DNA from: Chryseobacterium sp. 52
GTDB taxonomy: Bacteria; Bacteroidota; Bacteroidia; Flavobacteriales; Weeksellaceae
DNA length: 64,000 bases
Direction: 5' to 3'
NCBI RefSeq assembly: GCF_002754245.1
Contig: NZ_PEEX01000001.1
Coordinates: 5,188,001 to 5,252,000 of the forward strand
Part shown: in pieces, positions 1 to 7,823 of the stretch
How the letters are laid out: every line of letters begins with the position of its first letter
How positions within the stretch are numbered: the stretch's first letter is position 1
Notes under the pieces: model-generated
Database searches by the model: none
The model's input: only the letters and a program-made list of their open reading frames with translations
What the model was told of the DNA's origin: nothing
Made by a program: the position numbers and the translations under genes

Positions 1-1
1 A

Positions 2-1921
2 CTCTTTACAAGTTTCATCATCGTATTTTTGCTTCAGAATTCCATCTTTGGACAAAATTATTCTGTAGGATTTTCAAAAGAATCCATTAACCCAAATTCT
101 GGTATACTATCATCTTCTCTAGCTGGTTTCGGTGATCCCAAACAAGGACGGTTCAGTATCGGTTTCCAGGAAATGGGTATCGCACAAAATGCGGTTGCCA
201 TGTGTTCTTCCGACACCAAACTATATATTGCTACAAGTGATAACAAGCTTTGGCAAGCGGATATAAATTCCAGTACACCCAACTGGGTTTTTATTGGAAT
301 GGCTTATTACGTAACGGCCATAACCTATGGAAACGGTAAGATATACGGTACAGACAAAAATAACATCCTCTGGATGAGAGATGCAGGGGAGAATGATAGT
401 ACATGGACCAATATTGGATTTGCCTATGAAACCACCGGACTTACATTTTTAAATAATAAATTATACGGAACTAAGAAAAATAATACGCTATGGGTAAGAA
501 ATACCAGTCCGTTTAATGTCCCCTGGACCAATATAGGAAAAGCCAATTCGGTACGATCATTAACGAATGATGGAACCAATTTAATTGCCGTGTCTAAGTA
601 TGATAATGATTTGTGGACAAGAAGTACCTCATCATCTAATGAAAGCTGGTCAAAAATCGGAACTCCCAATCAAATCACTTATGGTACCTATTTATCAAAT
701 ATTACGTATGCTAAAAATAAATTATACGCAACTTCTAATAAAAACAAGCTATATTACTCACAACACAGCCAGACACCCATCTACGCATATGCTTCCTATT
801 TTGAAAAAAATTCAAAAAAGGCACTTATAATTACATTGGATCTATGTGGTATTAATTATTCTTTTTCCCATAAAATAAAAACCGAAATAAAAAATTTATA
901 TAATATCGATGAAAATGCAATTTTAATTAATTGCTCCCATACCCATTATGCTCCTGTAGCCCAAAATTATTCCTGCCTCCAGGACTTCTACCATAGTCCT
1001 GATCCCAAATACCTTGACATCGTAAAAAATTCCGTTTTAACAGCCACGCAAAATGCCATTAACAATAAAACAACCAGTAACTTAAGTTTTGTGAAGGGTA
1101 CAACAAATATAGGATACAACAGAGCGGATATTTCTAAAGCTCTGGATAACAACATTACCATGGTCGTTGCAAAAAACAGTAATACAAACGGTATAAATGG
1201 TGCCATTCTGAGCGCAAGTACCCACCCTGTATGGCGTAGTCAGGCCCGGGATTTTGTCACCATTTCATCTAATTATGTAGGAGCAACAAGAGATAAGTTA
1301 AGTACATTAAAAAACATTAACAGTGTACAGTTTATGCAGGGGTGTGCAGGTGATATTAATCCTTATAAATCAGACTCTCCCGACCAAACAGCTAATAAAC
1401 TAACTCAGGATTTTAATAATTTATTTTCCTTATCGTCATCAGATATTACCGGAGAAATTTCTGTTAAATTTGACTCAATTGCTGTACCTCTTAAAAACTT
1501 CACCTTCAATAAAGCGGTGAATATTAAAAAAGCAAATACCGGAAAATACGACCAGGCATCCGAAAGGAATGTAAGATGGGCCAATAAGATTATTAATCAA
1601 TATACTTCCGGTACACTTTCTAAATCTGCAACTATTTATATACAGATTTTAAAAATTGGTGACTGGAATATTATAGCCCTGAGCCGGGAAGCCGTTTCTC
1701 AATATGCAATTGATTTATACAGTCATTTTTCTCCACTAAAATTAACGGTATTAGGATATTCCAATGACGTCTCAAGTTATCTTCCTGTACAATGGCATAT
1801 TAAAAAACCTACCTCCAACTATGAAGGCTATGAGAGCTTTTTTATTTACGGACAAAGCGGAATTCCTGTAGACAATGTTGAAGACATTATATTAACAAAA
1901 GTCTACAGCATGATGCAGTAG
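2..1921 (+). CDS. Secreted neutral/alkaline ceramidase-like hydrolase with inserted tectonin-like propeller (5' end cut off)
   Basis: The reading frame is open to the left edge, so the true start lies just outside the window. The first residues are hydrophobic and end in FGQ before NYS, which looks like the end of a Sec signal peptide. The catalytic parts resemble the neutral ceramidase family, Zn enzymes that hydrolyse the ceramide amide bond. I see SHTHYAP (codons near 935-955), STHPVW (near 1216), CAGDINP (near 1345), LSREAV (near 1681) and a late YLPVQW...NYEGYE segment, which match the expected zinc- and substrate-binding places. Between roughly codons 45 and 250 there are four to five repeats of the type LYGT.KNN.LW.R...WT.IG, a tectonin-like beta-propeller that interrupts the catalytic fold. 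Substrate is inferred from family only. Confidence 0.75.
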   Translation, partial: LFTSFIIVFLLQNSIFGQNYSVGFSKESINPNSGILSSSLAGFGDPKQGRFSIGFQEMGIAQNAVAMCSSDTKLYIATSDNKLWQADINSSTPNWVFIGMAYYVTAITYGNGKIYGTDKNNILWMRDAGENDSTWTNIGFAYETTGLTFLNNKLYGTKKNNTLWVRNTSPFNVPWTNIGKANSVRSLTNDGTNLIAVSKYDNDLWTRSTSSSNESWSKIGTPNQITYGTYLSNITYAKNKLYATSNKNKLYYSQHSQTPIYAYASYFEKNSKKALIITLDLCGINYSFSHKIKTEIKNLYNIDENAILINCSHTHYAPVAQNYSCLQDFYHSPDPKYLDIVKNSVLTATQNAINNKTTSNLSFVKGTTNIGYNRADISKALDNNITMVVAKNSNTNGINGAILSASTHPVWRSQARDFVTISSNYVGATRDKLSTLKNINSVQFMQGCAGDINPYKSDSPDQTANKLTQDFNNLFSLSSSDITGEISVKFDSIAVPLKNFTFNKAVNIKKANTGKYDQASERNVRWANKIINQYTSGTLSKSATIYIQILKIGDWNIIALSREAVSQYAIDLYSHFSPLKLTVLGYSNDVSSYLPVQWHIKKPTSNYEGYESFFIYGQSGIPVDNVEDIILTKVYSMMQ

Positions 1922-2100
1922 ACTGCCAAAACTGATATATACATATTTTATAATACCATAATACTAATTTTATTGATCACAAGATGATGAAGGCTTCTAC
2001 ATCAACGTAATATCCCTTGAATTTATAAAATAAGAAGACAAAATATTTTACAGTTGACAGTCATTAAATTCATCACATCTAAAATCATTACCTTTAAACA

Positions 2101-3009
2101 ATGAATAACCCGCCGCTTGTAAGCCTCATCATCATCACTATGAACCACGAAAAGTTCATCGAACAGGCCTGCATGTCCGCCATTTCGCAGACTTACCCCA
2201 ATTATGAAATTATTCTGCTGGATAATGCTTCAAAAGACAGAACATTTGAAAATGCAGAGAAAGTTCTTTCAAAATTCGGACAACATTATAAGATGATCCG
2301 GAATACCGAAAGCTTTGGGGTGGCCAAAAACATTAACATAGCCGTTTCAAATGCTTCCGGAGAATACATTTCTCTTCTTTCAGGAGATGATTGGTATACA
2401 GAAGACAGTCTGGCAGAGAAAGTTTCTTATATCCAGAAAAATCCGGTAGACTTTATTCTTTCAGATGGATATAAATATTACCAGACGGAAGATAAAACAA
2501 CAGATGCCTATACGCCAAAAGAAAAAAAGAATGTGATAGACAGCCTTCCCAATTTTTTCCATGAAAACGTTTCTGAAAATAAAACGTCAAACGTAGGAAC
2601 ATTTGTGAAAACAGAGCTTCTGGTGAAATATCCGTTTGATGAAAATATCAATACCGAAGACTGGGATATGAATCTAAGACTAACTTTTAAAGGCTACAAA
2701 ATAGGATTTATTGACAAAAAGTTATTCTACTACAGAATCCTTTCCACAAGCCTTTCCCGGAACTGGAAACTGATGAAAGATTCCTATGAAAAAGTAACCC
2801 ATAAATACATTGATTATATAAAGGCAGACAAAGAGCTTTACCAAAAATACAGACTGAAGCTGATCCATTTCAAATATGAAATCCTGCTTTCAGAAACAGA
2901 TTCAGAATCTGAAAAAGAAAGACTGCAGACAGACTGGAAAAAAGAAAAATACAGAATCAAGTATAAAAATCCTGTTTTGTTCTTTAAACTGCTGATGCTG
3001 AAAAAATAA
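2101..3009 (+). CDS. Family 2 glycosyltransferase
   Basis: The 302-residue protein begins with the GT-A signature PLVSLIIITMNHEKFIEQA, continues with the nucleotide-binding DNASKDRTFE segment and carries the SGDDW form of the DxD metal-binding motif near residue 97, followed by an acceptor-side NTEDWDMNLRLTFKGYKIGF segment. GT2 enzymes of this kind transfer a sugar from a nucleotide-activated donor to a glycan or lipid at the cytoplasmic face of the membrane. No transmembrane helix is evident. It sits alone between the ceramidase-like gene and gltX and ends in its own terminator, so donor and acceptor cannot be inferred from context. Confidence 0.88.
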   Translation: MNNPPLVSLIIITMNHEKFIEQACMSAISQTYPNYEIILLDNASKDRTFENAEKVLSKFGQHYKMIRNTESFGVAKNINIAVSNASGEYISLLSGDDWYTEDSLAEKVSYIQKNPVDFILSDGYKYYQTEDKTTDAYTPKEKKNVIDSLPNFFHENVSENKTSNVGTFVKTELLVKYPFDENINTEDWDMNLRLTFKGYKIGFIDKKLFYYRILSTSLSRNWKLMKDSYEKVTHKYIDYIKADKELYQKYRLKLIHFKYEILLSETDSESEKERLQTDWKKEKYRIKYKNPVLFFKLLMLKK

Positions 3010-3011
3010 AT

Positions 3012-3048
3012 AAAAAGGATGGAGTAATTTTTTACTTCATCCTTTTTT
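3012..3048 (+). terminator. Rho-independent terminator after the glycosyltransferase
   Basis: A stem AAAAAGGATGgAGTAA pairs with TTACTtCATCCTTTTTT and ends in a T-run just after the glycosyltransferase stop codon. Confidence 0.8.
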
Positions 3049-3114
3049 AATCTCTCAAATCAAAAAAAGCCAACAACCAACCTGTAAATACTCCTTAAAA
3101 CATATAATTTTAAG

Positions 3115-3122
3115 TAAATTTG
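3115..3122 (+). promoter_or_regulatory. Bacteroidota -7 element (TAAATTTG) for gltX
   Basis: The octamer matches the Bacteroidota consensus TAnnTTTG and lies 19 nt before the gltX start codon. No convincing upstream TTG element is present at the usual distance. Confidence 0.6.
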
Positions 3123-3141
3123 CACCAAAATTTTAATTGAA

Positions 3142-4869
3142 ATGGAGAAAGTAAGAGTTCGTTTTGCTCCAAGTCCAACAGGACCTTTGCATTTGGGAGG
3201 CGTAAGAACCGCATTATATGATTATCTTTTTGCTAAAAACCAGGGTGGTGAATTTATACTTCGAATTGAAGATACAGATACAGCAAGATATGTAGAAGGC
3301 GCTGAAGATTACATTGAAGAAGCTTTAGAATGGTGCGGCATCATTCCTGATGAAAGTCCTAAGAAAGGAGGAAAATTTGCACCTTACAGACAGTCTGAAA
3401 GAAGGGATATCTATGACAGATATACTGAGCAGATCCTGAAAACAGATTATGCCTACATCGCTTTTGATACCCCTGAAGAGCTGGATGCCATCCGTGCTGA
3501 GTTCGAAGCCAAAGGAGATGTTTTCTCTTATGACAACAAAACCAGAAACCTTCTGAGAAACAGTATTGCTCTTCCTGAAGAGGAAGTTCAGAAATTGCTG
3601 GATGAAAAAACACCTTATGTGGTGAGATTCAAAATGCCGGTAGACAGAACTCTGAATCTTGTAGATATTATCAGAGGGAATTCTTCTGTGAATACCAATA
3701 CATTAGACGATAAAGTTCTTGTCAAGAACGACGGAATGCCTACTTATCATTTTGCCAATATCATCGATGATCACGAAATGGAAATTTCTCACGTCATCCG
3801 TGGTGAAGAATGGCTGCCGTCTTTAGGCTTACATACTTTATTATATGAAGCCATGAACTGGGAAGCCCCTCAGTTTGCTCACCTTTCCCTGATCTTGAAA
3901 CCTGATGTTTCAACATTAATCAATAAAGATAATATTGACAGTATTACAAAATCTTTCACAGAAGAATTTGTAATGAAAAACAGCGGATTTTCTTTTGACG
4001 AATCAGCGGCGATGATCAAATCATTCTTTGCAGAGGTAAAAAGTCCAAGATTTAAATCTATGCTGGGCGAAAATGATAAGGACAATGAAATAACAGCTTC
4101 TGTAAAACAATTTTTAAAGAAAGGACTTTCTGGAAAATTAAGCAAAAGAGACGGTGATAAATTCGGATTCCCGGTATTTCCATTAGATTTCAAAGATCCT
4201 GCAACAGGAAATATTGCTAAAGGATATAGAGAAAATGGGTATCTGCCTGAAGCCTTCATCAATATGGTTTCGCTTCTGGGTTGGTCTCCTGCAGATGATA
4301 AAGAAATCCTGACACTGGAAGAAATGTCTAAAGAATTTGATCTTCATAAAGTACATAAAGCAGGTGCCAGATTCAGTAAGGAAAAATCAGAATGGTTCAA
4401 TCATCAGTATATTCAAATGAAATCTGACGAAGAACTTCTTGAGATCTTAAAGAATTCAGGTCTTGATCTGTCAGCAGTTTCTGATGAAAAATTAGTAAAG
4501 ATCATCGGTCTGATGAAAGAAAGAGCTACTTTCCCGAAAGATATTTATGAAAACGGGGAATTTTTCTTCAAAGCTCCGGTCTCTTACGACGAAAAAGCAT
4601 CAAAAAAAGCTTGGAATGAAGAGACTTCTGCTATTTTAGGAGAATTGGCAGAAAACCTTAACACCACTGAATTTACGTCAGAAGTACTTAAGCAGGTTGT
4701 CCACGATTTCGCGGAAAACAAAGGCCTGGGGATGGGAAAAGTAATGATGCCACTCCGTTTATCCTTAGTAGGAGAACTGAAAGGTCCGGACGTTCCAGAT
4801 ATCATGGAACTTATTGGAAAAGAGGAAAGTATCTCCCGAATAAACAATGCTATCAATAATTTTAAATAG
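3142..4869 (+). CDS. gltX: Glutamyl-tRNA synthetase with an insertion before the KMSKS loop
   Basis: This class I aminoacyl-tRNA synthetase charges tRNA-Glu with glutamate in the cytoplasm. The ATP-binding HIGH motif appears as PSPTGPLHLGG (residues 10-20), and the KMSKS-type loop as GKLSKRDGDK (331-340). The GEEWLPSLGLH segment (about 221-231) and a helical anticodon-binding C-terminus are also present. The protein is 575 residues, about 70 longer than typical bacterial GltX. The extra length is a block at about residues 256-330, between ILKPD and GKLSKR, where other bacteria usually have only a few residues. The frame is uninterrupted and the block has the same base composition as the rest, so it looks like a real insertion. 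A TAAATTTG promoter lies just upstream. Confidence 0.96.
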   Translation: MEKVRVRFAPSPTGPLHLGGVRTALYDYLFAKNQGGEFILRIEDTDTARYVEGAEDYIEEALEWCGIIPDESPKKGGKFAPYRQSERRDIYDRYTEQILKTDYAYIAFDTPEELDAIRAEFEAKGDVFSYDNKTRNLLRNSIALPEEEVQKLLDEKTPYVVRFKMPVDRTLNLVDIIRGNSSVNTNTLDDKVLVKNDGMPTYHFANIIDDHEMEISHVIRGEEWLPSLGLHTLLYEAMNWEAPQFAHLSLILKPDVSTLINKDNIDSITKSFTEEFVMKNSGFSFDESAAMIKSFFAEVKSPRFKSMLGENDKDNEITASVKQFLKKGLSGKLSKRDGDKFGFPVFPLDFKDPATGNIAKGYRENGYLPEAFINMVSLLGWSPADDKEILTLEEMSKEFDLHKVHKAGARFSKEKSEWFNHQYIQMKSDEELLEILKNSGLDLSAVSDEKLVKIIGLMKERATFPKDIYENGEFFFKAPVSYDEKASKKAWNEETSAILGELAENLNTTEFTSEVLKQVVHDFAENKGLGMGKVMMPLRLSLVGELKGPDVPDIMELIGKEESISRINNAINNFK

Positions 4870-4886
4870 TTTTTCATAATTTTTCA

Positions 4887-4894
4887 TAAATTTG
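4887..4894 (+). promoter_or_regulatory. Bacteroidota -7 element (TAAATTTG) for accA
   Basis: A perfect TAnnTTTG octamer lies 23 nt before the accA ATG, so accA is probably transcribed independently of gltX. Confidence 0.6.
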
Positions 4895-4917
4895 AAAGAT
4901 TTAATTTACTTCAAGAA

Positions 4918-5874
4918 ATGGAATATTTAAGTTTCGAACTTCCTATAAAAGATCTAATGGATCAACTTCAGACATGCTCTTTAGTAGGAGAAGAAAGTGG
5001 TGTTGATGTAAAATTAGCATGCAGCCAGATTGAGGATAAGATTTTGGAAAAGAAAAAAGAAATCTACCAGAACCTTACCCCTTGGCAGAGAGTACAACTA
5101 TCCCGTCATCCGGATCGTCCCTATACTATTGACTATATCAACGGAATGGTGGATAAAGGAAGTTTTCTGGAACTTCACGGAGACAGAAATTTCGCAGACG
5201 ACCCTGCAATGATTGGCGGTTTAGCTACATTGGATGGTCAGAAAGTAATGATCATAGGAACCCAAAAAGGGAGAACAACCAAAGAAAGACAATACAGAAG
5301 ATTCGGAATGCCGAATCCTGAAGGATACAGAAAAGCTTTACGACTGATGAAGCTGGCTGAAAAATTCAAAATTCCTGTAGTCACTTTAGTGGATACACCG
5401 GGAGCTTATCCGGGATTAGAAGCTGAAGAAAGAGGACAGGGTGAAGCTATTGCCAGAAACATTTTTGAAATGGTTCAGCTTAAAACGCCAATTTTCACTT
5501 ATATTATTGGTGAAGGAGCAAGTGGTGGAGCTTTAGGAATAGGTGTGGGAAACAAAGTATATATGCTTGAAAATACCTGGTATACCGTAATTGCACCGGA
5601 AAGCTGTTCTTCAATCTTATGGAGAAACTGGGATCACAAAGAAGATGCAGCCAATGCATTGAATCTTACCCCTAAAGATGCTTTAAGAGAAAAATTCATT
5701 GACGGTGTTATTGAAGAACCACTTGGTGGCGCGCAATATGATCCGGAAGTAGCTTATCTGAATCTGAAACATTCGATTTTACAGAATATCAAAGCTTTTT
5801 CAAAATTCTCAGGACAGGAACTTGAAACCCAAAGGCAGGAGAAATTCATTGCGATGGGGCAGTTTAAAGGATAA
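4918..5874 (+). CDS. accA: Acetyl-CoA carboxylase carboxyltransferase subunit alpha
   Basis: AccA pairs with AccD to transfer the carboxyl group from carboxybiotin to acetyl-CoA, giving malonyl-CoA, the first committed step of fatty acid synthesis. The 318 residues are the normal family length. Diagnostic segments are [16 protein letters not shown], the [20 protein letters not shown] block, the [20 protein letters not shown] crotonase-fold loop, and [12 protein letters not shown], which forms the CoA-binding oxyanion region. The gene is followed by a strong terminator and is monocistronic here; accD is not in the window. Confidence 0.97.
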   Translation: MEYLSFELPIKDLMDQLQTCSLVGEESGVDVKLACSQIEDKILEKKKEIYQNLTPWQRVQLSRHPDRPYTIDYINGMVDKGSFLELHGDRNFADDPAMIGGLATLDGQKVMIIGTQKGRTTKERQYRRFGMPNPEGYRKALRLMKLAEKFKIPVVTLVDTPGAYPGLEAEERGQGEAIARNIFEMVQLKTPIFTYIIGEGASGGALGIGVGNKVYMLENTWYTVIAPESCSSILWRNWDHKEDAANALNLTPKDALREKFIDGVIEEPLGGAQYDPEVAYLNLKHSILQNIKAFSKFSGQELETQRQEKFIAMGQFKG

Positions 5875-5880
5875 AAATAA

Positions 5881-5914
5881 AAACCGGTTAAGAAAAATTT
5901 CTTAACCGGTTTTT
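5881..5914. terminator. Bidirectional terminator between accA and the convergent gene
   Basis: AAACCGGTTAAGAAA and its complement TTTCTTAACCGGTTT form a near-perfect hairpin flanked by A and T runs, between two convergent genes. Confidence 0.85.
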
Positions 5915-5939
5915 TATTATAGCTTTCTTCTTATTAAAA

Positions 5940-6659
5940 TCATTCGGATACATTAAGTGCAATTTCAATATCCTGAGTAACCTTCTTGATTGAAGAATAC
6001 TTTGCATCACAAACCATTGTGGTCAGTACATACTCCCCTTTATCGATCAGAATAAAATTCTGTCCCTTTGCCGGAACAGTGAGATTATAATATTTTTTTC
6101 CACTAATCTTTACAATCAGATTACAGCTGGATTTGTTCTTAATATTAATGTAAGCCTCATTTTTGTTCGTATCGTTATTAAAAAGATGAGTAAGCATCGC
6201 AGCGGTTCTTTTTGCTTCAGCGGATGGCTCTGCTTTACTTGTCCCGGCAGTCTTGGCAGATCCTGTAGAAGCATAGTTCACTGTTCTTTCCGGTTTTGAA
6301 GCAACAGCAGCAGAAGTATTGGATGCCAGCGTTTTTCCGCTGTTCAATTCGTTATTCTGAACAATTTTTTCAATTTTCTCCTTACTGATCGGCTTAATGG
6401 TAGGTTTCGCTTCAGGAGAATTATCAGCCATGATCATATCGATCAGTTTTCTTTTAAAATAATCTGTTTTGGCATGTCCGGGATTTTGTTTCAGGAAACC
6501 GGCGATCACTCTTGCCTCTTTCGAAGCGTCTGCATCCTGCTCTGTATAGATGATTACCGTTTCTTTTTCCACGACTGCCTTGGATTTCGGTTTCTTCTTT
6601 TTTTGAGAGAAACCTAAGGTGAAAATGCATAAAAATATAAGGAGAAAGATTTTTTTCAT
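5940..6659 (-). CDS. Secreted hypothetical protein, paralog A of the CN...C...Y family (possibly DUF6759)
   Basis: The 239-residue protein has a Sec signal peptide (MKKIFLLIFLCIFTLGFSQ) followed by a Lys-rich stretch. The last 90 residues form a domain shared with three other proteins in this window (starts 21768, 23338, 24040). Its marks are a helix ending in LFNND, a KNKSSCNLIVKISGKKYYNLTVPAKGQNF strand-rich part, and a VCDAKYSS segment; both cysteines are conserved in all four. A DASKEARVIAGFLKQNPGH stretch near residue 45 weakly resembles the FL..AHPDDP.R...LKP motif of paralogs B and C. I believe the family may be the one called DUF6759, but have not checked. Function unknown; likely periplasmic or surface-exposed. 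Confidence 0.75.
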   Translation of the reverse strand: MKKIFLLIFLCIFTLGFSQKKKKPKSKAVVEKETVIIYTEQDADASKEARVIAGFLKQNPGHAKTDYFKRKLIDMIMADNSPEAKPTIKPISKEKIEKIVQNNELNSGKTLASNTSAAVASKPERTVNYASTGSAKTAGTSKAEPSAEAKRTAAMLTHLFNNDTNKNEAYINIKNKSSCNLIVKISGKKYYNLTVPAKGQNFILIDKGEYVLTTMVCDAKYSSIKKVTQDIEIALNVSE

Positions 6660-6734
6660 TAATCAAGTCTTTAAAATAATATTAAATATATCAATAACGT
6701 GAAAAGTCATTTTTTAGTTTATCATTAAAATCAT

Positions 6735-6742
6735 TATCTTTG
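6735..6742 (+). promoter_or_regulatory. Bacteroidota -7 element (TATCTTTG) for tsf
   Basis: The octamer matches TAnnTTTG and leaves a leader of about 55 nt before the tsf ATG, longer than most leaders in this window. Confidence 0.6.
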
Positions 6743-6803
6743 CACTGCTTTAAAATTAAGCTAAAAATTAATACTAATCTTAAATAAAAAAATAATAGAT
6801 ATT

Positions 6804-7631
6804 ATGTCTTATACACCAGTTGCTGCAGACGTAGCGAAATTAAGAAACCAAACAGGTGCAGGTATGATGGACTGCAAGAAAGCTCTAGTTGAAGCAGAAG
6901 GAGACTTCGAAAAAGCAGTAGATATCCTTAGAAAAAAAGGACAGAAAGTTGCTGCAAACAGAGCTGACAGAGAATCTTCTGAAGGAGCCGTAATCGCCAG
7001 AGTAAACGAGGATAACACGTTAGGTGTTGTAATCTCTCTAAACTGCGAAACTGACTTCGTTGCTAAAAATGAAGCTTTCATTGTACTAGCTTATGAATTA
7101 GCTGAAATGGCTATCTTCGCTGCTACTAAAGAAGAGCTTTTAGCGACAGATTTCCACGGTATTACTGTTGCTGAGAAATTAATCGAGCAAACAGGTGTTA
7201 TCGGTGAAAAAATCGAGATCGGAGCTTTCGAAAGAATCGAAGGACCATTCTTGGGTGCTTACATCCACGCTGGAAACAAAATTGCTGCTATCACTGCGCT
7301 TTCTGCTAAAGTAGACGGAGCTGACGAAGCTGCTAAATCTGTTTCTATGCAGGTTGCTGCGATGAACCCGATTGCTTTGGATGAAACTAGAGTTTCTCAG
7401 GAAACAATCGATAAAGAATTAGAGATCGAAAGAGAACTTCTTGTAAAAGAAGGTAAGCCGGAGAACATTATCGAAAACATTCTTAAAGGTAAAATGCAGA
7501 AATTCTACAAAGACAACACATTGGTACACCAGTCTTTCATCAAAGACAGTAGCATTTCTGTTGCTGATTATGTAAAATCTGTAAACGGAGACCTTAAAGT
7601 AACAGGATTTGTAAGAATTAGCCTAGCTTAA
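6804..7631 (+). CDS. tsf: Elongation factor Ts
   Basis: EF-Ts is the guanine nucleotide exchange factor that regenerates EF-Tu-GTP during translation. The N-terminal UBA-like domain with LRNQTGAGMMDCKKALVEAEGDFEKA and the TDFVAKNEAF signature that contacts EF-Tu are clear, and the two core subdomains follow. The length of 275 residues is normal for Bacteroidota. In many bacteria tsf lies directly after rpsB. Here rpsB is about 17 kb away on the other strand, and tsf has its own promoter and terminator. Confidence 0.97.
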   Translation: MSYTPVAADVAKLRNQTGAGMMDCKKALVEAEGDFEKAVDILRKKGQKVAANRADRESSEGAVIARVNEDNTLGVVISLNCETDFVAKNEAFIVLAYELAEMAIFAATKEELLATDFHGITVAEKLIEQTGVIGEKIEIGAFERIEGPFLGAYIHAGNKIAAITALSAKVDGADEAAKSVSMQVAAMNPIALDETRVSQETIDKELEIERELLVKEGKPENIIENILKGKMQKFYKDNTLVHQSFIKDSSISVADYVKSVNGDLKVTGFVRISLA

Positions 7632-7654
7632 TTATCTTTCAAATAAAAATATGG

Positions 7655-7684
7655 ATCCCGGTGAAATTTCACCGGGATTTTTTA
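7655..7684 (+). terminator. Rho-independent terminator after tsf
   Basis: ATCCCGGTGAAA pairs perfectly with TTTCACCGGGAT and is followed by a T-run. Confidence 0.88.
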
Positions 7685-7796
7685 TGCAATCATGTGGATT
7701 ATTAACCCAATATGACGCAAATTTTAAATCTTCAACATTACCGTCATAAATAGCAATCTGTAAAATATTTTATGTAAAAATTTGATTATTAATGTT

Positions 7797-7804
7797 TAAA
7801 TTTG
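7797..7804 (+). promoter_or_regulatory. Bacteroidota -7 element (TAAATTTG) for the first giant surface protein gene
   Basis: The octamer matches TAnnTTTG and ends 19 nt before the ATG. The same arrangement precedes each of the four paralogous genes in this block. Confidence 0.6.
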
Positions 7805-7823
7805 CGGCCCCCTATAATAACGC

